From positions 59,238-123,237 of the forward strand of contig CANOLV010000006.1 of the NCBI GenBank assembly GCA_947567425.1: a stretch of 64,000 nt of DNA, in the 5' to 3' direction. The notes under the pieces are model-generated. The model worked only from the letters and a program-made list of their open reading frames with translations. It did not search any database and was not told the DNA's origin. Made by a program: the position numbers and the translations under genes. Shown in pieces: positions 15,029 to 23,970 of the stretch (positions within the stretch are counted from its first letter, which is position 1; every line of letters starts with the position of its first letter). Source of the stretch: an uncultured Porphyromonadaceae bacterium. Lineage in GTDB: Bacteria; Bacteroidota; Bacteroidia; Bacteroidales; Muribaculaceae.

Positions 15029-16684
15029 ATGGACAATAAATTCGGCAAGAAGCACTATGACGTCATAGTGATAGGAGGCGGTGCCACCGGAGCGGGCACG
15101 GCACGCGACTGCGCTATGAGAGGACTAAAGACATTGCTGGTGGAACGGTTTGACTTTACTGCCGGAGCCACCGGACGCAACCATGGTCTGCTCCATAGCG
15201 GTGCGCGATACGCCGTGACCGATCAGGAGTCGGCAACCGAGTGTATAAAGGAGAACATGATACTCAGGCGCATAGCCAGACACTGCGTGGAAGATACGGG
15301 CGGCCTGTTTGTCACATTGCCGGAAGATGACCTCGACTACCAGAAAAAATTCGTAGAAGCTTGTATGAAGGCCGGAATCAGCGCGGAAGTCCTTGATCCG
15401 AAGGAGGCGTTGCTGATCGAGCCGGCCGTCAATAAAGATATCATAGGCGCTGTCAGGGTTCCTGACGGTGCGATAGACCCGTTCCGCCTGACGGTGGCGA
15501 ATGTCGTTTCGGCACGTCGCGACGGCGCGGATGTGCTTACTTACCATGAGGTGGTGGCTTTTGAACGCGAACAGAACCGCTTGACCGGTGTGCGCCTTCG
15601 CGATACGCGCACGGGTGAGGAGACTGTGGAGCATGCCGACCTTATGATCAATGCCGGAGGAATCTGGGGGCACCATATCGCTGAATTGGCGGGTGTCAAG
15701 GTGAATATGTTCCCGGCGAAGGGCGCATTGCTTATCTTCGGCCACCGTGTGAACGATGTGGTCATCAACCGGTGCCGTAAGCCTGCGGATGCCGATATCC
15801 TCGTTCCGGGCGACACGATCTCGCTGATCGGAACAACCTCCACCCGTCTGCCCTACGACCAGATAGACAATATGGAGGTTACGCCCGAGGAGGTGGACAT
15901 CCTTTTGCGTGAGGGAATCAAGATAGCCCCGTCGTTGGCATATACCCGCATACTTCGCGCATATGCCGGCGTGAGACCTCTTGTGGCCGCTGACAACGAC
16001 CCGTCGGGACGTACTATAAGCCGTGGCATAGTGTGTCTGGACCATGCAACCCGCGACGGTCTGGATGGATTCATCACGATCACCGGCGGTAAGCTTATGA
16101 CTTACCGACTGATGGCAGAGTGGGCCACCGACCTTGCCTGCAAGAAGCTTGGCCGCACTGCGAAATGCCAGACTGCGGAAACTCCGCTGCCCGGATCGGA
16201 GCTTGACAAGTCATACGGGCCGGAGGATCATAAGAAGTCGCATATCATAGAACTCAGCACTGACCAGAAGGCGGCGGAAGGCCGTCATGGTTCGCTGAGC
16301 GAACAGATAGAATATAAGACCGAGGACGACGAGGCTCTCGTATGTGAATGCGAGCAGGTGTCTGTCGGCGAGATCAAGTATGCCATAGAGCATCTCCATG
16401 TTGGCAATCTTATAAATTTGCGCCGCAGGACCCGTATGGGCATGGGTACTTGCCAGGGAGAGCTTTGCGCCTGCCGCGCGGCAGGAATCCTGGTTAACTA
16501 TAACAAATGCGCCGAGCGGACGCTGCGTGACTTATCGTCGTTTATCAACGAACGCTGGAAAGGTATGTATCCGGTGTCATGGGGAGAGACTCTCGTAGAG
16601 GGTCAGTTCATGTCGTGGCTTTATGAAGGGGTGTGCGGAATCGACCAGCTGGCACGTCCTGAGGATTTAATCGATGCAAAATAA
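15029..16684 (+). CDS. glpA: Anaerobic glycerol-3-phosphate dehydrogenase subunit A
   Basis: A 551-residue flavoprotein, close to the 542 of E. coli GlpA. It binds FAD through VIVIGGGATGAGTARD near residues 12-27 and oxidises glycerol-3-phosphate to dihydroxyacetone phosphate. The FAD-dependent oxidase domain covers the first 380 residues (TGRNHGLLHSGARYA is the conserved FAD/substrate segment), and a C-terminal BFD-like [2Fe-2S] domain shows VCECEQVS near 438 and MGTCQGELCACRA near 471. The presence of that C-terminal domain and of glpB and glpC downstream separates it from aerobic GlpD. GlpAB is anchored to the membrane by GlpC and passes electrons to the quinone pool. First gene of glpABC-glpT. 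Confidence 0.95.
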   Translation: MDNKFGKKHYDVIVIGGGATGAGTARDCAMRGLKTLLVERFDFTAGATGRNHGLLHSGARYAVTDQESATECIKENMILRRIARHCVEDTGGLFVTLPEDDLDYQKKFVEACMKAGISAEVLDPKEALLIEPAVNKDIIGAVRVPDGAIDPFRLTVANVVSARRDGADVLTYHEVVAFEREQNRLTGVRLRDTRTGEETVEHADLMINAGGIWGHHIAELAGVKVNMFPAKGALLIFGHRVNDVVINRCRKPADADILVPGDTISLIGTTSTRLPYDQIDNMEVTPEEVDILLREGIKIAPSLAYTRILRAYAGVRPLVAADNDPSGRTISRGIVCLDHATRDGLDGFITITGGKLMTYRLMAEWATDLACKKLGRTAKCQTAETPLPGSELDKSYGPEDHKKSHIIELSTDQKAAEGRHGSLSEQIEYKTEDDEALVCECEQVSVGEIKYAIEHLHVGNLINLRRRTRMGMGTCQGELCACRAAGILVNYNKCAERTLRDLSSFINERWKGMYPVSWGETLVEGQFMSWLYEGVCGIDQLARPEDLIDAK

Positions 16685-16696
16685 GGTATAAGAATC

Positions 16697-17959
16697 ATGA
16701 AATACGATACTATCATCATAGGCGGCGGTATGAGCGGTCTTGTGGCCGGAATCAGATTGAGAAAAGCCGGACAGAAAGTTGCCATCGTATCGGCCGGACA
16801 GAGTGCCCTGCATTTCAATTCGGGCTCGATGTCGCTTTTGGGACATGAGCAGGGAAGGGATGTTGCCAACCCTCTTGTGGCTATAGAACGCCTGCACCCT
16901 GGACATCCTTATAGCAAGCTTGGCGCCGAGACTATCCGCAAGTATGCTTCAGAAGTAGCTCCGCTTTTTGCCGAAGCCGGAGTGACACTGAAAGGTTCAG
17001 CCGAGCGCAATCATTACCGGTTGACTCCGATAGGCATGTTCAAGCCCGCATGGCTCACACTTGAGGGCTATGCTTCGGTAGACGACCCCAAATCGCTTCC
17101 GTGGGGCAAGGTGCTTGTGGTCAATGTGGCCGGTTTTGTCGATTTTTATCCTCAGTTCATTGAGCTTGGTCTCAGCAAGGCGGGTTTGGAGTGTGTGTCG
17201 CGCACGTTTATCCTGCCCGGACTTGAGACTTTGCGCAAGAGCGCTACAGAAATGCGTGCCACCAACATAGCCAGAGTGCTCAAGGATGAAGTGGTTCTTG
17301 AGATGGCGTCGCAGATTAATTCTTATCTGAAAGAGACAGGATCCGACACGGTATTGATGCCGGCCATTCTCGGACTTTATGATGAAAATCCTATACGCCT
17401 GCTTAGAAGCAAGGTGGTTAAGCCGATCCATCTGGTGTCTACTATGCCTATGTCGGTAGGCGGAATGCGGGCCCAGATGAGTCTGTGCAAGTATTTCCAG
17501 AAGCTCGGAGGCACTTACCTGATCGGCGATAAAGTGACTGCCGGACGGTTTGAGGATGGCAGTCTGAAGGCTGTCAGCACTCAAAATCTTGGAGATATGC
17601 CTCTGGAAGCCGATAATTTCATCCTGGCCACCGGCAGCTTCTTCAGCCACGGACTTGAGGCGAATCCGACGTCGATATATGAGCCAATTTTCGGACTTGA
17701 CGTCGAGGCTTCGGAGCATCGTCCGGAATGGTGCGATATGGATATCTATAAGAAACAGAACTATATGCAGTACGGAGTGGTCAATGACGACGATTTCCAC
17801 GTATTCCTTCAAGGAAGGCGGATCGACAATCTGCGGGCGGTAGGTGCCGTTTTGTCCGGTTGCAATTCGATGAAGGAGGAATCGGGCGGCGGAGTTTCGC
17901 TAATGACTTCGTTGAAAGTGGCCGACGATATCTTAAACGGGAAAGGAGGCAAAAAATGA
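16697..17959 (+). CDS. glpB: Anaerobic glycerol-3-phosphate dehydrogenase subunit B
   Basis: A 420-residue flavoprotein subunit, nearly the same length as E. coli GlpB (419). It has an N-terminal dinucleotide-binding motif TIIIGGGMSGLVAGIRLRKA at residues 4-23 and the family pattern LHFNSGSMSLLG and ATGSFFSHGLEA. In E. coli, GlpB binds FMN and couples GlpA to GlpC. It starts 12 bases after glpA and its TGA overlaps the glpC ATG, so expression of the three subunits should be tightly linked. The product is cytoplasmic and peripheral to the inner membrane. Confidence 0.93.
   Translation: MKYDTIIIGGGMSGLVAGIRLRKAGQKVAIVSAGQSALHFNSGSMSLLGHEQGRDVANPLVAIERLHPGHPYSKLGAETIRKYASEVAPLFAEAGVTLKGSAERNHYRLTPIGMFKPAWLTLEGYASVDDPKSLPWGKVLVVNVAGFVDFYPQFIELGLSKAGLECVSRTFILPGLETLRKSATEMRATNIARVLKDEVVLEMASQINSYLKETGSDTVLMPAILGLYDENPIRLLRSKVVKPIHLVSTMPMSVGGMRAQMSLCKYFQKLGGTYLIGDKVTAGRFEDGSLKAVSTQNLGDMPLEADNFILATGSFFSHGLEANPTSIYEPIFGLDVEASEHRPEWCDMDIYKKQNYMQYGVVNDDDFHVFLQGRRIDNLRAVGAVLSGCNSMKEESGGGVSLMTSLKVADDILNGKGGKK
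17941..17950 (+). promoter_or_regulatory. Strong Shine-Dalgarno before glpC
   Basis: GAAAGGAGGC precedes the glpC ATG (17956) by 5 bases. It lies within the last codons of glpB. Such a perfect anti-16S match is unusual in Bacteroidetes, where most starts here lack one. Confidence 0.6.
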
Positions 17960-19209
17960 ATTATCAGGAACAAAACATAAGCGCCAATAATTTTGAGGAT
18001 TGCATCAAATGTACCATCTGTACGGTATATTGTCCGGTAACTCCGTTCAATCCCAATTATCCCGGTCCGAAGCAGGCCGGTCCCGATGGAGAGCGCTACA
18101 GGCTTAAAAAGCCGTATTTTTATGACGAAGCTCTTAAATATTGCCTAAACTGCAAGCGCTGCGAAGTGGCGTGTCCGTCCAATGTCAAGATCGGCGACAT
18201 CATACAGTCGGCGCGTATAAAATATACGAAGTCAAAGCCAAGTCTTCGCGACACGATGCTTGCCAATACGGATTTTGTGGGTACGATGTCTTCGGCATTC
18301 GCTCCCATAGTCAATGCTACTCTGAAGCTTAAGCCTGTAAAGGTAGTGCTTGATTCTGTGCTGAAGATTGACGAACACCGTCAGTTTCCGGCCTATTCGT
18401 CGCAGAAATTCACTACGTGGTACAAGAAGGAGGCCGCTCAAAAGCAGGATCGTTTCGCAAACCATGTGTCGTATTTCCACGGGTGCTACGTGCAGTATAA
18501 CTATCCTCAATTAGGCAAGGACCTTGTCACTGTGATGAATGCCGTGGGCTACGGTGTGCATCTGCTTGAGAAGGAGCGTTGCTGCGGTGTGGCCAAAATC
18601 GCCAACCGTCTTGTCAAGGAGGCTACCCGCGACGCCAATATCAATCTTGCTTCCATAAGGAAGTCTGTAGCCGACAACAGGGTGGTGCTCGGCACGAGCT
18701 CGACATGTACGTTTACGATGAGGGACGAGTATCCGCATCTGCTCCATATCGATAATGCCGACGTGCGCGACGACATAATGCTTGCCACTCGGTTCCTGTT
18801 CAATCTGGTCGACGAAGGCAAGGTGAAGCTCGTGTTCCGCAAGGATTTCCACAAGAGAGTGGCTTACCATACTCCGTGCCACATGGAGAAGCTCGGTTGG
18901 TCCGTCTATTCGACTTCACTGCTTAAGATGATTCCCGGCCTGGACTTCGTGGCTCTTGACTCCGTATGCTGCGGTATCGCCGGAACATACGGCTTCAAGA
19001 AGGAGAACTATAAATATTCGCAGGAGATAGGCTCTGCGCTGTTCAAGCAGATACTCTCTGAGAGGGTCGATGCGGTGGCTACCGACTGTGAAACGTGTAA
19101 ATGGCAGATTGAGATGTCGACCGGCGTACATGTCGACAATCCGATCTCGATCGTGGCGCAGGCTCTCGACGTGGAGGCGACGATGAAGGCAAACGGCGTC
19201 TCAATCTGA
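17956..19209 (+). CDS. glpC: Anaerobic glycerol-3-phosphate dehydrogenase subunit C
   Basis: A 417-residue iron-sulfur protein. Two [4Fe-4S] motifs open it: CIKCTICTVYCPV near residues 16-28 and CLNCKRCEVACPS near 64-76. Two CCG-type domains follow, with KERCCGVAK near 213, HTPCHMEK near 306, DSVCCGIAGTYG near 334 and DCETCKWQ near 375. GlpC anchors GlpAB to the inner membrane and transfers electrons towards menaquinone, feeding anaerobic respiration. The longest frame starts at 17860 inside glpB; the ATG at 17956 is supported by the ATGA overlap with glpB and by an exceptionally good ribosome binding site. Third gene of the operon; glpT follows 58 bases later. Confidence 0.94.
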   Translation: MNYQEQNISANNFEDCIKCTICTVYCPVTPFNPNYPGPKQAGPDGERYRLKKPYFYDEALKYCLNCKRCEVACPSNVKIGDIIQSARIKYTKSKPSLRDTMLANTDFVGTMSSAFAPIVNATLKLKPVKVVLDSVLKIDEHRQFPAYSSQKFTTWYKKEAAQKQDRFANHVSYFHGCYVQYNYPQLGKDLVTVMNAVGYGVHLLEKERCCGVAKIANRLVKEATRDANINLASIRKSVADNRVVLGTSSTCTFTMRDEYPHLLHIDNADVRDDIMLATRFLFNLVDEGKVKLVFRKDFHKRVAYHTPCHMEKLGWSVYSTSLLKMIPGLDFVALDSVCCGIAGTYGFKKENYKYSQEIGSALFKQILSERVDAVATDCETCKWQIEMSTGVHVDNPISIVAQALDVEATMKANGVSI

Positions 19210-19267
19210 TAATTTTCTTAATTCTTAATTATAAACCAGTTAAATACTCATAATAAACAATCTTGTA

Positions 19268-20827
19268 ATGGCTAAGGTAGACATATACGCTAATTGGGAC
19301 CCGGCGGTGACCAAGCGCTTCAAGTCGTGGCAGCTCCGCACTATTTTGGTCTCGATGATAGGTTACGCTATCTATTATTTTGTAAGAAAGAACTTCTCTC
19401 TGGCGATGCCCGGATTGACGGCTCAATACGGCATATCGAACACGAGTTTCGGTATTGTGATCGGTATCGGGTCGTTGATCTACGGCGCGTCGCGTTTTGC
19501 CAACGGCTTTATCGTCGACAGGTTCAGTGCCCGTGCGGTTATGGCCATAGGCCTTCTGCTTTGCGCATTGTCTAACTTCGCGTTTGGTTTCGGTGTCAAT
19601 ATTTCATCGTGGATCACCGGTGTAGAGCAGGGTCCTGACCTTATCAACATGCTTGTGCTGGTGATGGCCATTACGATTGTGCTTAACCAGGCATTCCAGG
19701 GAGTGGGCTATCCTCCGTGCGCGAGATTGCTGCCGAGCTGGATCCACCCGTCGGAACTGGCTACAAAGATGTCGATCTGGAATACGTCGCACTCCATCGG
19801 AGCCGCCGCGGCAGTAGTGGCATGCGGCTATATTATGGGATCGCTCGGAACCGACCTCAGCAACAATCCTGAGATTATCGACACCGTTGCCAAGAATCTC
19901 GGGGTAGACAAGAACAGCGCCGAGGGCATGAAGCAGATACTCCAGTATGCCCAGCATTGGGACGCATGGCGTTGGTGCTTCTGGATTCCCGCGGCTATAG
20001 CCGTATGCGGTTCGCTTTGGCTGTATTTCGGTCTGCGCGACGATCCTCGTTCGGTAGGACTTCCCGAACTTCCCGACACCAACACCGGCAAGACCGACGC
20101 ATCGAAGCAGACCAAAGGCGGCCGTTCGCGTTTCCTCAAGGCCATGGTTTGGTCCAACCGCTGGATCTGGACCCTGTGTGTGGCCAATGTGTTTGTGTAT
20201 GTCATGCGTATGGGTATCCTTGACTGGGGTCCTAAATTCCTGACGGAGTCGCGCGGCATGTCGATCGAGGATGCCGCATGGTCGGTAGCAGTGTTTGAGA
20301 TATTCGCCATCGTTGGTACTATCTTTGCAGGCTGGGCCACAGACCATATTTTCAAGGGTAAGTCGCACAGAATGTGCTTGTGGTGCATGGTGTTTGCATC
20401 GCTGTTCATGGGCATATTCATATTCTTCCCAGGCATGCCTTCATTGATCTCGCTGATGGTGCTTGCATTGGCCGGTTTCTTCATCTACGGTCCTCAGGCT
20501 TTGATCGGCATCGGCTCGGCCAACCAGGCCACTAAGGAAGCCGCCGCCACTGCCAACGGGCTTGCAGGCATATTCGGATATGTCGGATCGTTCCTCTCTG
20601 CAATCGGAGTCGGCATCATCGCCGACCACTATGGATGGAACGTGGTGTTCTATCTGATCATCGGAGTCGGTGTGCTCGGCGCGATAACGTTCCTGACCAT
20701 GTGGATGGCTCCGCGCGACGGTTATGCCCGTGCCCAGAAGTTCTATGCCCTTGAAGCCCACAATGTGGCTGAGGCGGAAGAGAATGTGGCAGACAATTCC
20801 GGCAATGCCGCTGATACCGATGTGTAA
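19268..20827 (+). CDS. glpT: Glycerol-3-phosphate/organophosphate transporter, GlpT-like MFS
   Basis: A 519-residue major facilitator of the organophosphate:phosphate antiporter family. The first helices carry YYFVRKNFSLAMPGL, which matches the substrate-binding arginine region of E. coli GlpT (R45). About twelve hydrophobic segments are present, and GGRSRFLKAMVWSNRW marks the central loop before the second half. It exchanges external glycerol-3-phosphate for internal phosphate across the inner membrane. It is longer than E. coli GlpT (452), with an added hydrophilic stretch between helices near residues 195-225 and a polar alanine/asparagine-rich tail. Its place after glpABC supports glycerol-3-phosphate as substrate, although hexose phosphates cannot be excluded by sequence alone. 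Confidence 0.9.
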   Translation: MAKVDIYANWDPAVTKRFKSWQLRTILVSMIGYAIYYFVRKNFSLAMPGLTAQYGISNTSFGIVIGIGSLIYGASRFANGFIVDRFSARAVMAIGLLLCALSNFAFGFGVNISSWITGVEQGPDLINMLVLVMAITIVLNQAFQGVGYPPCARLLPSWIHPSELATKMSIWNTSHSIGAAAAVVACGYIMGSLGTDLSNNPEIIDTVAKNLGVDKNSAEGMKQILQYAQHWDAWRWCFWIPAAIAVCGSLWLYFGLRDDPRSVGLPELPDTNTGKTDASKQTKGGRSRFLKAMVWSNRWIWTLCVANVFVYVMRMGILDWGPKFLTESRGMSIEDAAWSVAVFEIFAIVGTIFAGWATDHIFKGKSHRMCLWCMVFASLFMGIFIFFPGMPSLISLMVLALAGFFIYGPQALIGIGSANQATKEAAATANGLAGIFGYVGSFLSAIGVGIIADHYGWNVVFYLIIGVGVLGAITFLTMWMAPRDGYARAQKFYALEAHNVAEAEENVADNSGNAADTDV

Positions 20828-20912
20828 GTTAAAAAGGTATAAACAATCATAGTCTATAGTAGAAATGTCCCAGCTTCCCGCGCCGTGTAATGCGGCGCGG
20901 GAATGCAAATTA

Positions 20913-20939
20913 CCGGCAGATATATCATGCCGTTTTTTT
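20913..20939 (+). terminator. Terminator of the glp operon
   Basis: CGGCA (20914-20918) pairs with TGCCG (20928-20932) around a 9-base loop and runs into seven Ts. A stronger hairpin without a T run precedes it at 20875-20903. Confidence 0.65.
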
Positions 20940-20972
20940 AAGCATTGTTGGTTCTCATTTTAACTAAAAATA

Positions 20973-21004
20973 TTTGTACAAAATTAAATGCTTGCATATC
21001 TTTG
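20973..21004 (+). promoter_or_regulatory. Promoter of the phosphodiesterase-SusCD unit
   Basis: TTTG at 20973-20976, 20-base spacer, TATCTTTG at 20997-21004; both match the Bacteroidetes consensus. The transcript should begin near 21010. Confidence 0.78.
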
Positions 21005-21133
21005 TTTATATATCTTATGTTAGATTAAGTTTATGTGCGCAGTCTGTACTGTATTTTAGTTGTAAATGAGGGGACATATATCCCGGATAATTATAAATAC
21101 CAATTCCGAAATATAAAATAACTTAAATATACA

Positions 21134-21892
21134 ATGAAACGAGTATTATTTTCCGCGCTATGTGCATTCATGGCGGTTGCCGGTTTTTCGCAGACCAAGG
21201 TGATAGCCCACCGTGGGTATTGGAAGACCGATGGTTCTGCCCAAAACTCAATCCGTTCGCTTGTCAAGGCTGATTCCATTAAGGTGTTCGGTTCTGAATT
21301 TGACGTATGGCTGACAAATGACTACCATATCGTGGTCAATCACGACAGGGTGTTCAAAGGTGTTAACTTCGAGACTGCTACACTTGACGAAGTGCGCAAG
21401 GTTCGCCTCGACAACGGTGAGGTGGTGCCCACTCTCGACGAGTATCTGGCTAAGGCAGTCGAGATGCCCGACACCCGCCTCATACTTGAGCTGAAGTCGC
21501 TCACAGATCCTACCCGTGAGGATAAGGCCGCAGAGATGATCGTGGCCGACCTTAAGAAGTATGGCCTGCTCGACCGTACAGACATAATATGTTTTTCGAT
21601 CAATGCCTGCATACAGTTTAAGAAACTTTGTCCTGTGGGTGTGAAGATCTACTATCTTGACGGCGACCTGCCTCCGAAAAAGATAGCCAAGCTCGGTCTG
21701 GCCGGTGTGGATTATTCCATGAAGGCTCTGCGCAAGCATCCGGAATGGATCAAGCAGGCGCATGATCTTGGTCTGGAGGTGAATGTATGGACCGTCGACA
21801 AGGAGGAGGATATGAAATACTTCCTTGAGCAGGGTGTGGACTATATAACCACCAATCACCCCGAACAGGCCCTGAAGATGATCGCGAAGTAG
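21134..21892 (+). CDS. Glycerophosphodiester phosphodiesterase, exported
   Basis: A 252-residue GDPD-family TIM barrel with a signal peptide (hydrophobic residues 4-18, cut near GFSQ-TK), so it is periplasmic. Catalytic and metal residues of the family are visible: H26-R27 in VIAHRGYW, E55 and D57 in GSEFDVWL, H70 in VVNHDRVF, E and K in LILELKS, and NVWTVDKEEDM at the C-terminal end of the barrel. It should hydrolyse glycerophosphodiesters such as deacylated phospholipids to glycerol-3-phosphate plus an alcohol. That product is the substrate of the GlpT and GlpABC encoded just upstream. First gene of a unit with its own promoter. Confidence 0.93.
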   Translation: MKRVLFSALCAFMAVAGFSQTKVIAHRGYWKTDGSAQNSIRSLVKADSIKVFGSEFDVWLTNDYHIVVNHDRVFKGVNFETATLDEVRKVRLDNGEVVPTLDEYLAKAVEMPDTRLILELKSLTDPTREDKAAEMIVADLKKYGLLDRTDIICFSINACIQFKKLCPVGVKIYYLDGDLPPKKIAKLGLAGVDYSMKALRKHPEWIKQAHDLGLEVNVWTVDKEEDMKYFLEQGVDYITTNHPEQALKMIAK

Positions 21893-21961
21893 ACTCAGGC
21901 CTATCTCCGACGAATAATATAACCAAATTCAGCAATATCTTATTAACCTTAAAAATTGATT

Positions 21962-23923
21962 ATGAGAAATATATCCAATTATTTATTTTGGATGTTGATG
22001 ACCGTATTCCTGCCGTTTATGATGGTGGGATGCGGCTCGTCGTCTGACGACGATGAACCGAATGTCGACGATTTCGACATTCAGTTCACTCTTCCGTCTA
22101 CTATAGATGTTCCTAAAGGCGGAGAGTTTACGTTCATGCTGACCAACGGCGTTGCACCCCGTACCTCCGACTATCTGGTCATGGAGTCGGCTTCGGGTGT
22201 ATCGTATCTGTGTCCGGTGGTCAATGCTACGGCCACTCAGTTTACGGTAAGTTTTTCCGAGCAGGTGGTCGACGGCAGCTATAAGGTATATCTTAAACGC
22301 GACCAGCGGAAGAAGCTCATAGGACAGACGGCCGTCAACATCATTGACGAGGTTATCGATCCGCAGGATGCAAATGTCTACGGCAAGATTACCGCGGGCG
22401 AGGAGCCTGTGGCAGGTGTCGTTGTGTCCGACGGAGTAGAGGTGACCACCACTGACAGCGAGGGTATCTACCGTCTGAAGTCGGCCAAGAAGTACGGCTA
22501 CGTATTCATGTCGATCCCTTCTGGCTATGAGGCGGTTTCGGAGGGCGTGCTTCCCGTGCTGTATAAGCTTTTACCCTCTGACAGCAAGACAGCCGACAGA
22601 GCCGACTTCAAGCTCAACAAGGTCAGCGGCCAGGAGAATTATAAAGTGTTTTTCCTCGGCGACATGCATCTTGCCAACCGCACAGGCGATGCGGCGCAGT
22701 TCCAGCAGTTTACGGCCGATCTTAACAGCTACACCCAAAGCCACTACGGCGAGAAGATGTATGCCATCACGCTCGGCGACATGACGTGGGACACTTATTG
22801 GTATGACAATGACTATGAGTTGTCTAACTATCTTAAGACGGTCAACAGCCAGATTAAGAACCTTCAGATATTCCACACCATGGGCAACCATGACAATGAC
22901 TTTAAAGCTACATCCGACTTTACTGCCGAGAACCGTTATCGTACCGTGCTTGCCCCGACCTATTACTCCTTTAATATCGGTCAGGTGCACTATGTGGTGC
23001 TTGACGATATTGACTGTAGCAATTATGACGGAACAAAGTCACGTAATTATAAGAAGGGTATTTCTGTAGACCAGCTTTCATGGCTCTCAAAGGATCTTTC
23101 ATTCGTGCCGAAGAGTACTCCGCTCGTGATCACTATGCATGCGCAGGTGTTCAAGCCGGTAAAGACCGGAGGTTTCCGCGTGGATCACGATGCCACAAAC
23201 ACCGCGCAGTTCCTTTCGCTGATCGACGGCTATAAGGTGAACATAGTGACGGGCCATACCCATCAGATCTATAATGTGGTTCCCGAAGAGGATGTGATAG
23301 GCGGACGCGACATATTTGAACACAACGCAGGCGCCATCTGCGCTTCGTGGTGGTGGTCGGGCTATCTGACTCCCGGCATCCATGTCGGCATAGACGGTGC
23401 TCCCGGCGGTTATGCCATCTGGGATATCAAAGGCACTGATATGGAGTGGGTGTTTAAGCCGACCGGAAAGTCTGAAGACTACCAGTTCCGTTCTTACGAC
23501 CTAAACAATGTAAGTTTTTCGGCCGCGGACGTTCCTGACATGCCTTCTAAGGTTGCCGGCGATTTTGAACCTTTCACCAAGGCTTATCCCGCCAACAGCA
23601 ACAACGAGGTTCTTATCAATGTCTGGAACTACAATCCTAAATGGACCATCACTGTAACTACTGAGGGCGGACAGTCGCTCACTCCGACGGCAGTTTGGGC
23701 CTACGACCCATTGCATATTGCCGCTTTGACTGTTCCGAGGTTCAATAACTCCAGTATTAAAGAAGCTCCTAATTTTATAACAGAGGAGTTTACCCACTTC
23801 TTCAAGGTCACGGCTCCGGATGCCGACACCGATCTGACCATCACGGTCAAGGATGAATTCGGACATACATGGACTGAGCAGATGCAGCGTCCGAAGGCAT
23901 TCTCGATCGAAGCTTATAAATAG
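21962..23923 (+). CDS. Surface lipoprotein with calcineurin-like phosphoesterase domain
   Basis: A 653-residue predicted lipoprotein: hydrophobic signal, then lipobox MVGC with C24, followed by SSSDDDE, the acidic pattern that sends Bacteroidetes lipoproteins to the cell surface. An N-terminal beta-sandwich pair (residues about 35-215) precedes a calcineurin-type metallophosphoesterase with all metal motifs: GDMHL near 234, TLGDMTWD near 270, GNHDND near 308, MHAQ near 389 and TGHTHQ near 430. A C-terminal domain (about 500-653) resembles the MetallophosC type. The enzyme class cleaves phosphomono- or diesters. The ATG at 21962 is preferred over a TTG two codons earlier. The neighbouring GDPD and SusCD suggest it trims phosphate-containing ligands at the surface. 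Confidence 0.88.
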   Translation: MRNISNYLFWMLMTVFLPFMMVGCGSSSDDDEPNVDDFDIQFTLPSTIDVPKGGEFTFMLTNGVAPRTSDYLVMESASGVSYLCPVVNATATQFTVSFSEQVVDGSYKVYLKRDQRKKLIGQTAVNIIDEVIDPQDANVYGKITAGEEPVAGVVVSDGVEVTTTDSEGIYRLKSAKKYGYVFMSIPSGYEAVSEGVLPVLYKLLPSDSKTADRADFKLNKVSGQENYKVFFLGDMHLANRTGDAAQFQQFTADLNSYTQSHYGEKMYAITLGDMTWDTYWYDNDYELSNYLKTVNSQIKNLQIFHTMGNHDNDFKATSDFTAENRYRTVLAPTYYSFNIGQVHYVVLDDIDCSNYDGTKSRNYKKGISVDQLSWLSKDLSFVPKSTPLVITMHAQVFKPVKTGGFRVDHDATNTAQFLSLIDGYKVNIVTGHTHQIYNVVPEEDVIGGRDIFEHNAGAICASWWWSGYLTPGIHVGIDGAPGGYAIWDIKGTDMEWVFKPTGKSEDYQFRSYDLNNVSFSAADVPDMPSKVAGDFEPFTKAYPANSNNEVLINVWNYNPKWTITVTTEGGQSLTPTAVWAYDPLHIAALTVPRFNNSSIKEAPNFITEEFTHFFKVTAPDADTDLTITVKDEFGHTWTEQMQRPKAFSIEAYK

Positions 23924-23970
23924 AATATTTAGAGTTAACCAATAATTTAATTAAAACCAGATGCAAATTT

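Larger units (their letters stand above)
20828..21133. other. Intergenic region between glpT and the phosphodiesterase gene
   Basis: 306 bases with no gene. In order it holds a GC-rich 11-bp perfect hairpin (TTCCCGCGCCG at 20875-20885 with its complement at 20893-20903), a second hairpin with a T run (20913-20939), the promoter of the next unit (20973-21004) and a leader of about 120 bases. Confidence 0.7.

Noticed and set aside
15125-16045. 306-codon minus-strand frame inside glpA
   Set aside because: Complement of a gene with clear FAD and iron-sulfur motifs; the translation is rich in His and Arg, as antisense frames are here.
16997-17812. 271-codon minus-strand frame inside glpB
   Set aside because: Same reasoning; no recognisable motif and no promoter.
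19604-20368. 254-codon minus-strand frame inside glpT
   Set aside because: Antisense to helices of an MFS transporter; no independent evidence.
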